A stretch of 33,212 bases of DNA from Sulfidibacterium sp964456625 (GTDB lineage Bacteria > Bacteroidota > Bacteroidia > Bacteroidales > F082). The DNA is taken from NCBI GenBank assembly GCA_964456625.1, contig CAYWBO010000025.1, positions 1 to 33,212 on the forward strand, read 5' to 3'. Within the stretch, counting starts at the first letter, position 1; every line of letters starts with the position of its first letter. A program made the translations under genes and the position numbers. The notes beneath the pieces are model-generated. The model made no database searches. It was given only the letters and a program-made list of their open reading frames with translations, and was not told where the DNA came from. Below are positions 22,593-30,100 of the stretch, piece by piece.

Positions 22593-23251
22593 TTTCTTAC
22601 GTAAAAAATTATGTTTTTTGACTCGATGTTGAATTCCTCCGAAATTTCAACATCCTGAAAAACTTCAGCGAAAGTTTTTCTGAAATCTTGTATCCGGCTT
22701 TTGTCGGTGTAACTTGAATTCATCCTGTTGTATAAAAGCATACCTCCTTTCTGCAGCAGCCTTTCCAATTGGATAAGGAAATCTCTTTCGTCAAATTTCT
22801 CTGGTATGAGATGATCGAGAAAAAGATCGATGACGATTATGTCGTATCTCTGCTTTTCCCTGAAAACGAAATCATAAGCATCTGTAATTTCAATTTTCAG
22901 ATTTCTAAGACGATTCAATCCGAAATATTTTCGTGAAAGAGCGATTACTTTTTCGTCGATTTCCACTCCGGTGATGGCACCCCGGAATCCCAGCTCTTCC
23001 TGCAGAATAAATGCTACGCTGCCTCCGCCAAATCCCAGCAGAAGTGCATGCTGAAAAGCAGAAACATCCTGTTTTGTCAAAGCAAAGGCTCTCTGAAAAA
23101 CGCGATGAAGTGTCCCAAACGAATAGTTTACATTACTCGAATCCAGCACCAACCGGCCACGGTGTTTGTTTACCTCGAGATAGTTATAATCTGTGGTGCT
23201 TTTTTCGATGGGGAAAAATCCCGGAAGGTATTTCCGGATGGTCCATTTCAT
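22589..23251 (-). CDS. Spermidine-synthase-fold/SAM-dependent methyltransferase-like protein
   Basis: The 220-residue protein has the Rossmann core of the spermine/spermidine synthase superfamily. GFGGGSVAFIL (residues 73-83) is the glycine loop, VEIDEKVIALSRKYF gives the ribose-binding Glu97, ITDAYDF the Asp124 motif, and YDIIVIDLF the core strand. It is shorter than SpeE (about 280) and has IDLFLDHLIPEKF where polyamine synthases carry a DxxDP active-site segment, so true spermidine synthase activity is doubtful. It could be a methyltransferase of unknown substrate. It begins 5 nt after the crotonase gene and overlaps tex by 4 nt, so these are translated from one mRNA. Confidence 0.75.
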   Translation of the reverse strand: MKWTIRKYLPGFFPIEKSTTDYNYLEVNKHRGRLVLDSSNVNYSFGTLHRVFQRAFALTKQDVSAFQHALLLGFGGGSVAFILQEELGFRGAITGVEIDEKVIALSRKYFGLNRLRNLKIEITDAYDFVFREKQRYDIIVIDLFLDHLIPEKFDERDFLIQLERLLQKGGMLLYNRMNSSYTDKSRIQDFRKTFAEVFQDVEISEEFNIESKNIIFYVRK

Positions 23252-23256
23252 AGTTC

Positions 23257-24036
23257 TTATTTTCCTTTGAACTGAGGTTTTCTTTTTTCCAGAAAGGCTT
23301 GTTTGCCTTCTTTGAAATCATTGCTGTAATAAACCGTTTTGATCAATTCCCGGTTCTCTTCATCGCTTGTGAGCTGCTCTACGGTCTGTGTTGCCAGTCC
23401 GTGAATTTGTTTTTTGATCAGCGCCACTGACAGCGGGGCGTTAACGAGAACTCTCCGGGCCAGGCTCATGGAGAATTTCTCCAGATTTTCTTTGTCCACC
23501 AAATGATTCAGGATTCCCAGGTTGGCAGCCCTTTCCGCGATCATGACCTCGGCGGTGGCAAACATTTCCAGCGCGATATTGCTTCCTACCCGTTGTAATA
23601 CGCGACTTACCTGGTTTGGATTGTACGGTGCGCTGATCCTGGCAGGGGTGATGGCAAATGTTGCTTCATGCGAACCAACAAGGATGTCACAGGCAAACGC
23701 CAGCTCACAACCGCCGCCCCAGACACCACCGTCGATCATGGCGATCACGATACCGGGAAAGTGCTCCACGCTTTTCAATATCTTTTCCAGAGAATATTCA
23801 TAAGGAACCGGATCGTGGTCCGCATCGGGAAGCTGATCGATGCGCAGCCCGGCACACCATACTTTGGAACCCGGATTACTTCTGATGATCACCACACCAC
23901 ACTCCTTTTCCCGGAACTCCGCAAACGCCGCAACAAATTCGTCGAGCATCTCCAGATTCAGGGAATTGCTTTTCTTTTCGTTGTTGAGCGTCAGCATCCC
24001 CAGTTTATCCCGACAGGTAGTTTTGATGAATTTCAT
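23257..24036 (-). CDS. Crotonase-fold protein, methylmalonyl-CoA decarboxylase (YgfG/ScpB)-like
   Basis: The 259-residue crotonase shows the oxyanion-hole segments CAGLRIDQLP (residues 61-70) and GGVWGGGCELAFACDIL (103-119). It resembles E. coli YgfG along its length: GSKVWCAG, FPGIVIAMIDGGVWGG, ATFAITPARISAPYNP (Tyr138 matching the YgfG active-site Tyr), LGILNHLVD, NAPLSVALIKKQI, and the C-terminal AFLEKRKPQFKGK. YgfG decarboxylates methylmalonyl-CoA to propionyl-CoA. However, the YgfG active-site His in AGHDI is Leu64 here (from remembered sequence), so another crotonase reaction is possible. It lies between an SDR gene (45-nt gap) and the spermidine-synthase-like gene (5-nt gap). Confidence 0.75.
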   Translation of the reverse strand: MKFIKTTCRDKLGMLTLNNEKKSNSLNLEMLDEFVAAFAEFREKECGVVIIRSNPGSKVWCAGLRIDQLPDADHDPVPYEYSLEKILKSVEHFPGIVIAMIDGGVWGGGCELAFACDILVGSHEATFAITPARISAPYNPNQVSRVLQRVGSNIALEMFATAEVMIAERAANLGILNHLVDKENLEKFSMSLARRVLVNAPLSVALIKKQIHGLATQTVEQLTSDEENRELIKTVYYSNDFKEGKQAFLEKRKPQFKGK

Positions 24037-24081
24037 ACACTATATTTCTGCAAAGGTAATGTGAAAAGTTTGCCTGGTTGA

Positions 24082-24762
24082 TCAGGGCGTGGAAAGCGAC
24101 ACCGGAAGGACTTTCCCGTTGAAAAACCTGTGCCCGTTGACGGTAAAATAGGCGATGAATTCTGCCATTTCATCAGCGGTGAGTGGTGCTTTGTAGTTGG
24201 GAAAAGCCTGCGCCAGCATTTCGGTCTGTGCAGAACCCAGGGCCAGGGCATTGACTTTGATCGCTTCTTTGGAAAACTCCTGTGCCAGGCTTTCCGTCAG
24301 TATAGCAAGGGCTCCTTTGCTGGCACTGTAAAGACTCAGTCCCTGGAATTTAACGCTCCCCTGAAAACCACCGGCACTTGAGATATTCAAAATGTGGCTG
24401 CCTTTGGAGAACAACGGAAACAACTCGCGAATCAGTTTAAAAGGCGCCTTGACGTTCACGTCAAACGTCTTATCAAAATCCTTATCCTCCATCTCGACAA
24501 AAGGCTTGTTAACGAGGAATCCGGCATTGTTTACAAGCGCATCTACGGTTTGAAGTTTTTCGCTGATGGCTTTAGTTAAAGGTGTAAAATCTTTTTCCGT
24601 CAGATCAAAAGCCATGAAATACAGCTTTCCCTTACCGGAATTTATTTTCGAAATATGATCAGCATGGCGTGCAAAGGCAAAAACTTCATGTCCCAGGGAT
24701 AACAGGTTTTTAACCAGAGCGTTGCCTAAGCCTCTGCTGGCGCCAGAAACGACTATTTTCAT
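24082..24762 (-). CDS. Short-chain dehydrogenase/reductase (SDR family)
   Basis: The 226-residue classical SDR begins at its cofactor motif MKIVVSGASRGLGNALVKNL (GASRGLG 7-13). It has the structural VNNAG (77-81), DVNVKAPF with Asn103, the catalytic Ser in NISSAGG (128/129), and YSASK giving Tyr145 and Lys149. The substrate and cofactor preference cannot be read off; Ala30-Arg32 after the second strand (FAFARHAD) suggests NADP(H). It is the first gene of the minus-strand unit that continues to the crotonase, spermidine-synthase-like protein and tex. A 3-oxoacyl or sugar/steroid-type reductase role is possible. Confidence 0.85.
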   Translation of the reverse strand: MKIVVSGASRGLGNALVKNLLSLGHEVFAFARHADHISKINSGKGKLYFMAFDLTEKDFTPLTKAISEKLQTVDALVNNAGFLVNKPFVEMEDKDFDKTFDVNVKAPFKLIRELFPLFSKGSHILNISSAGGFQGSVKFQGLSLYSASKGALAILTESLAQEFSKEAIKVNALALGSAQTEMLAQAFPNYKAPLTADEMAEFIAYFTVNGHRFFNGKVLPVSLSTP

Positions 24763-24787
24763 AAACAGGATTTTTTTAATTCAGGAT

Positions 24788-24795
24788 GAAAGATA
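24788..24795 (-). promoter_or_regulatory. Candidate -7 element for the SDR-crotonase-MT-tex unit
   Basis: On the minus strand this reads TATCTTTC, seven of eight matches to TAnnTTTG. It lies 26 nt upstream of the SDR start codon. Confidence 0.4.
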
Positions 24796-24861
24796 AGTAA
24801 AATTATGGCTTCAGAAAAGTCGACGAATGTCTACTTCTCCACAAGGAATGGTTACAACCTT

Positions 24862-25593
24862 TTATAAAGAATCTCCTGCTTTGGGTGTGTTCAGGCTATT
24901 GATCTTCAGATGACTCTCCATGCCCTTGGAGTCGGTGGCGCTGATGGTGAGCGTCCCGTTTTCACTTACTGTGATCGCGATGGAATATTTGGGTTGCACC
25001 GGCGCCCCCAGTTCAAAATTCATATACACAGCGCCTTTGATAATCTCTTCGCCGTATTTTTCTTTCATCTCAAAGGCGGTCTTATATTCTTTTGTCAACG
25101 GCACATGGGCGTCTTTAGCAATAATAGCGGCTTGTTTCATGGCCGTGTTGTAATTGCCTTTGAAGACCAGCACCACCGAATTAAAGCCTTCATCTTCATT
25201 TTTTTCGGAGGTGACTTGTGAGTAATCAGTATCCAGTTGCATTCCCATTGGCATTCTCAACCCCAGCTCTTTTGCCCATTCGGGTAAAGTTTTAGCAGGA
25301 TGCAGGTTGGTGGATTGAGCCACTTTCCGGCCCAGGGTTTTGTCGAGCATGTCCAGCTTATTCTTGGCTTCACTGTCAGAAATCTTTCCGGCGTCGCGTT
25401 CTGCATTTATTCTGGCTTGTTGCTTTTCGAGGCTGTCCACCATGGTGATGGTATTGTCGACTTTGTTGATATTTTTCTTGAATTCTTTGAGCTTTGTATT
25501 GAAATTTTCGGTCGAGTCGGGTTTGTGCTGCTTACAACCATAAAAACCTACCAAAAAAGTGGCAATCAGAACGAAATTAAGCAGTTTTCTCAT
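24862..25593 (-). CDS. Putative lipoprotein of unknown function
   Basis: I do not recognise a family. The 243-residue protein begins MRKLLNFVLIATFLVGFYGC, a lipoprotein signal with lipobox GFYGC (Cys20). Residues about 30-90 are strongly charged and helical (FNTKLKEFKKNINKVDNTITMVDSLEKQQARINAERDAGKI), likely a coiled coil. The C-terminal half is mixed alpha/beta, with LPEWAKELGLRMPMGMQLDTDYSQVTS and an Ile/Thr-rich end (ITVSENGTLTISATDSKG). It is expected in the periplasm, anchored to a membrane. It has its own promoter (perfect box at 25616-25623) and faces away from the DUF4783-nadC unit. Confidence 0.7.
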   Translation of the reverse strand: MRKLLNFVLIATFLVGFYGCKQHKPDSTENFNTKLKEFKKNINKVDNTITMVDSLEKQQARINAERDAGKISDSEAKNKLDMLDKTLGRKVAQSTNLHPAKTLPEWAKELGLRMPMGMQLDTDYSQVTSEKNEDEGFNSVVLVFKGNYNTAMKQAAIIAKDAHVPLTKEYKTAFEMKEKYGEEIIKGAVYMNFELGAPVQPKYSIAITVSENGTLTISATDSKGMESHLKINSLNTPKAGDSL

Positions 25594-25615
25594 GGCGAGG
25601 CTTGTAAAATTTGTT

Positions 25616-25623
25616 CAAATGTA
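25616..25623 (-). promoter_or_regulatory. -7 promoter element for the unknown lipoprotein gene
   Basis: The minus strand reads TACATTTG, an exact TAnnTTTG match, 22 nt upstream of the start codon at 25593. Confidence 0.6.
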
Positions 25624-25781
25624 ACATAAAATAAACGGATTGAAAAGTGATTCGGAAAAAGAATCTGTTAACTTTTCAACCATAAAAGTGGAAATCTTAC
25701 CCCGATATAAAGTACGGAAAACACATCCCTAAAAAACCTAACGATGGCGGGTAACCATGCAGATCGGAGCCATGAAATTAG

Positions 25782-25789
25782 TACTTTTG
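25782..25789 (+). promoter_or_regulatory. -7 promoter element for DUF4783-nadC
   Basis: TACTTTTG is an exact TAnnTTTG match only 13 nt before the ATG at 25803, giving a leader of about 7-10 nt. Confidence 0.6.
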
Positions 25790-25802
25790 AAAAAAAGTTG
25801 TC

Positions 25803-26201
25803 ATGAAATCCACGAGCCTGGCTTTAACAATCTTGTTAGCGATGCTTGCCTTTCCTGCTTTTTCACAAAATACGGAACAGGTGAAGAAGGACTTTGTTAA
25901 AACGTTCAAATCGGGCAAGGCTTCTGATATGCAGCCTTATTTTAATGGATTTGTGAATGTGGATATCCCGGGCAGCACAGGACTGTATACCGCTGTACGG
26001 TCGCAATCTCAGTTGCAGGATTTCTTCGACAAACACCCGGTGAGCCGTTTTTCCATGAAGGAGTCGGGTTTTACAGGAAAAAAATATTTTTTGATCGGAA
26101 GTTTCCTGAGCGGCGGCAGGAGTTGGAATGTTTACATTCTGATGGTTCCCAAAAACAAAAGCTATTGCATCCAGCAGATGGAAATTGAACAAAATGACTG
26201 A
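25803..26201 (+). CDS. DUF4783-like secreted protein
   Basis: The 132-residue protein starts with a Sec signal peptide, MKSTSLALTILLAMLAFPAFSQ (cleavage near AFS-QN). The mature 110 residues read VKKDFVKTFKSGKASDMQPYFNGFVNVDIPG, then QLQDFFDKHPVSRFSMKESG and KKYFLIGSF, matching the small DUF4783 family, whose fold resembles NTF2-like proteins. No catalytic residues are evident. Function is unknown; it is predicted to be periplasmic. It precedes nadC by 44 nt, an association I remember from other Bacteroidota, and probably shares its transcript. Confidence 0.78.
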   Translation: MKSTSLALTILLAMLAFPAFSQNTEQVKKDFVKTFKSGKASDMQPYFNGFVNVDIPGSTGLYTAVRSQSQLQDFFDKHPVSRFSMKESGFTGKKYFLIGSFLSGGRSWNVYILMVPKNKSYCIQQMEIEQND

Positions 26202-26245
26202 CGGGTTTTTTTACTTCTGAAGATTACGATAATATTTCAGCATAA

Positions 26246-27082
26246 ATGAGTATAGAAGAACTGATCCAAAAAGCGTTGGAAGAAGATCTGGGCACGGGAG
26301 ATCATACATCCCGGGCCACGGTTCCGGAGGACGCTGTGGGGAAAGCCGTGATGGTTGCCAAAGCAGAAGGTATTGTTTCCGGTGCGGAAATTGCAAAACA
26401 GGTTTTTGAAACGGTGGACCCGGAATTAAAAGTTACACTTTTTAAAGAAGACGGCGAGCAAGTAAAACCCGGTGAAAACATTATGGAGGTCCGGGGGAAA
26501 TCTTTGTCGATGCTTTCTGCCGAGCGGACAGCGCTGAATTTTATCCAGCGAATGAGTGGCATCGCCACTTTCACCTACGAAGTAACCCGGAAAATAGAAG
26601 GACTACACACGAAACTGCTGGATACGAGGAAAACAACACCGTGTAACCGGATGGTTGAAAAAATGGCGGTGAAAGCCGGTGGCGGCGAGAATCATCGTTT
26701 CGGATTGTATGACATGATCATGATCAAGGACAATCATATCGACTTTGCCGGCGGTGTGAAACCGGCCATAGAAAAGGTGAAGGCCTATCTCATGAAAAAT
26801 AATCTGGATCTGAAAATCGAAGTAGAAGCCAGGAGTTTCAGAGAACTGGAGGAGATTCTGGCCATCGGCGGTATAGACAGGATTATGCTGGACAATTTTA
26901 CTCCTGCCGAATTAGAAAAAGGGCTGGGGATGATAGGCGGACGTTTCGAAACGGAAGCTTCCGGTGGCATCAGTCTGGAGAACATCCGTGCTTATGCCGA
27001 CACCGGTGTGGATTACATCTCGGTAGGAGCCTTAACGCATCAAATTAAAAGTATGGATATCAGCCTTTTGGCAGTGGTATAG
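26246..27082 (+). CDS. nadC: Nicotinate-nucleotide pyrophosphorylase (quinolinate phosphoribosyltransferase)
   Basis: The 278-residue enzyme converts quinolinate and PRPP to nicotinate mononucleotide in de novo NAD synthesis. Seen motifs are LEEDLGTGDHTS (residues 11-22), AERTALNFIQRMSGIAT (92-108), the substrate-binding LLDTRKTTP (124-132), KAGGGENHRFGLYDMIMIKDNH (143-164), EVEARSF, IMLDNF, and the C-terminal EASGGISLENI and DYISVGALTH phosphate-binding loops. The length is typical. nadA and nadB are not in the window. The gene ends at a bidirectional terminator shared with the convergent phosphorylase gene. Confidence 0.96.
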   Translation: MSIEELIQKALEEDLGTGDHTSRATVPEDAVGKAVMVAKAEGIVSGAEIAKQVFETVDPELKVTLFKEDGEQVKPGENIMEVRGKSLSMLSAERTALNFIQRMSGIATFTYEVTRKIEGLHTKLLDTRKTTPCNRMVEKMAVKAGGGENHRFGLYDMIMIKDNHIDFAGGVKPAIEKVKAYLMKNNLDLKIEVEARSFRELEEILAIGGIDRIMLDNFTPAELEKGLGMIGGRFETEASGGISLENIRAYADTGVDYISVGALTHQIKSMDISLLAVV

Positions 27083-27101
27083 TAAAAAATAAAGATGTAA
27101 A

Positions 27102-27138
27102 AAAAGCCTGGATCCTTTCGGAGCAGGCTTTTGTTTTT
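27102..27138. terminator. Bidirectional terminator between nadC and the glycogen fusion gene
   Basis: AAAAGCCTG (27102-27110) pairs with CAGGCTTTT (27124-27132), with a small inner TCC/GGA stem. T-tracts follow on both strands (TTTTT after the plus stem; seven T on the minus strand). It serves both convergent genes and overlaps the stop codon of the minus-strand gene. Confidence 0.88.
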
Positions 27139-30100
27139 ACAACCATTTTACAAGTGGAAAATCCATCTTGTGGGCCAGCATTTCGTTCTTGGGTGTCATC
27201 CGGAAAGCGTAGTTGATTTTTCCCGAATAAGAAATGGGGAACTTACAGACAAAAACGGCTTTGGATCCGTCAACTTCCTTCACCTCAAAAAGTTGCTTTA
27301 AAAGGATTTCGTTGATGTCTCCTTCTTCTTTCTTGCCCATGATCACTTCAATTTCCACATCATCCACGCTGAGTCCGTCCAGATCGAGGATGATCTCAGA
27401 GGTGAAGTATTTCCCGAAAGGAATCGGCCCTTTCTTAGTGTCGGGTATGCTCAGCGAGATCACTGAAATATTGTTCCACGACTGCTTTACCCGCTGTTTC
27501 CACAAAGCGAGCTTTTGCGTGTTCTGGTAATGATTTTCTTTCATGATCTTGCTGTTGGCGATCAGGGAATTGTAATACTTTTCCACATAGTCGTTCAGCA
27601 TCCGCTCCATGGTGAAATTCGGTGCGATCTCAGCCAGTGTATTTTTAATACGACCAGCCCATTCTTTGGAAACGCCGTCTTCATCCTGATTGAAAAAAGC
27701 AGGAACGATTTCATTTTCCAGGGTATTGTAGATCACTTCGGCATCCAGCTGATCCTGCAACTCCTGATTTTCGTAGGTGCGGGTTTCGGTGACAGCCCAG
27801 CCGCTGTTAGGCTTGTAACCTTCGGCCCACCAGCCATCCAGCACACTGAAGTTCAGTACGCCGTTCAGGGTGGCTTTTTCACCGCTGGTTCCAGAAGCTT
27901 CCAGCGGACGTGTCGGCGTATTGACCCATACATCTACGCCGCTGGTCAACATCTTACCCATGGTCATGTCGTAATCTTCCAGGAAAAGGATGCGACCCAC
28001 GAATTCTTCCCGTTTGGAAACTTCGATAATGAATTTAATCAGGTCCTGACCGGCTTTGTCCCGCGGATGTGCCTTTCCGGCAAAAATAAAGATGACAGGA
28101 CGTTCCGGATTGTTGACGATGCGCGCCAGCCTTTCGGTATCCATAAACAACAGGTGGGCCCTTTTGTAAGTGGCAAAACGCCTTGCAAATCCAAATATCA
28201 GGCACTTATCACTGATGTATTTCAAAGATTCGAGGGTAAGTTTCGGACTTTCCTGACGGTCCGTTAAATCATGTTGAATGCATTCTTTTACGTACGCAAT
28301 CAACTCTCTTTTTACCGTCTGCCTGGTTAGCCAGATCTTCTCATCGGAAATGTCATAGATGTTCTCCCACATCCGGGGATCGGACTGGTTGTGTTCAAAT
28401 TTCTCATCGAAAGTCTCTTGATAGAGTTTCTGCCAAACGCTGTTGGTCCATGTGTAGTAATGAACCCCGTTGGTGACATAGCCGATGTGCAGCTCCTCCT
28501 CATAGAATCCCGGATAAAGGCCTTTGAACATGTTTCGTGAAACGCGGCCATGAATGCGGCTAACGCCGTTTACTTCCCGTGAAAGTTTGGTAGCCAGCAC
28601 ACTCATCGAGAACTTTTCGGAAGCATCTTTAGGCCGGAATCTTCCCAGACCGATGAATTCCTCCCATGAAATGGAGAAGTGATCGGCAAAATGAGAAAGA
28701 TAAGCCCGGATCAGGTGTTCCTCAAAACTGTCGTGTCCTGCGGGTACCGGCGTATGCGTTGTGAAAAGCGTTGTGGCCCTGACATATTCCATTGCATCAT
28801 AAAAACTAATGTGCTCCTGGTCGATCAGTTTGTCAATTCTTTCAAGACCAATAAAAGCGGCATGTCCTTCGTTGCTGTGATAAATTGCCGGGTTGAGATT
28901 CAGATTTTTAATCAATCTTATCCCGCCGAGTCCCAGCAGCATTTCCTGTTTCAGCCTGTGCTCGTTGTCGCCGCCGTAAAGCTGTGAAGAAAGTTTCCGG
29001 TCCTGTTCGTTGTTATCGTTGATATTGGTATCCAGCAAATACAAAGGGATCCTGCCTACATTCAGCTTCCAGGCCTTTGCCCAGACAACTCTTCCCGGCA
29101 GTGCGATGGCCACGCGGACCGAGTCACCTTTTTCGTCTTTGACAGACTCAATGGGTAGTTGGTTGGTTTCCTGAATGTTGTATTCCGCGATCTGGTCTCC
29201 CAGGTGGCTGATGAGCTGTTTAAAATAACCCTGCCGGTACATCAGGCCGATGGCAATCATATTTTTGTTGGAATCGCTGGCTTGTTTCAGATAGTCGCCT
29301 GCCAGAATCCCCAGACCGCCCGAATAGGTTTTGATGCTGTTGTGCAACCCGTATTCCATACTGAAATAGGCAATCTGATCTTTTTCCTTTTCCTTTGCCG
29401 CATCCATATATTCCCGGAAACGGGCATATACTCTGTTGAGCTTGTCGATGAATTTTTTGTCTTCAGCCAGCGCTGTAATTTCTTCTAGTGAAAGGCTCTC
29501 CAGAAACAACACCGGGTTCCATTTCACTTTTTTCCATTTCTCAGCATCAATTTCGCGGAAGAGTTCTTTTGCCTCCACGTCCCACGACCACCAAAGGTTA
29601 AAGGCGATTTCTTTCAGGGGTTTCAGTGGCCCCGGTAAATCAGGTTCTACAATAATCCTTTTCCAAACCGGAGTTTCACCACTTCCGGAAGGTTCCACCA
29701 AATGGGTCTCAGGAACGATCCACTGCGGAGCCTGTATTTCTTTACGTGCATTTGCTATGTTGACGGCAATTTCCCATGCCCGTTGATAGTTTTCGTCCAG
29801 ATTTTCCCATAACAGCAGGTTGGAAATCTCTTTGGCTTCCTGTGATGTTGCCATAGGATCCCCTTCTTCTACATATTGTTTTATGCCGGTGGCAATCAGT
29901 CCGGCGCATTCGTCATCGGTTTTGTTTTTCCGGTCGATCACCTGAACCGCATGCTGCTTTTTTTTCAGGTTTTCCTGAACCCAGGTTCCGAAACCGGCAT
30001 AAGTGGTGGTCATGGTTGGAATACCAAAAGCGATACTTTCCATCGGCGTATACCCCCAGGGTTCGTAATAGGATGGGAATACCGAGTAATCGAAAGCAGT

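Noticed and set aside
22589..23251. Annotating the spermidine-synthase-fold gene as speE
   Set aside because: It is short and lacks the aspartate-rich polyamine-binding segment, so the specific name is not supported.
27515..28267. 250-codon plus-strand open frame inside the phosphorylase half of the fusion gene
   Set aside because: It is antisense to strongly conserved phosphorylase motifs; a shadow frame caused by codon composition.
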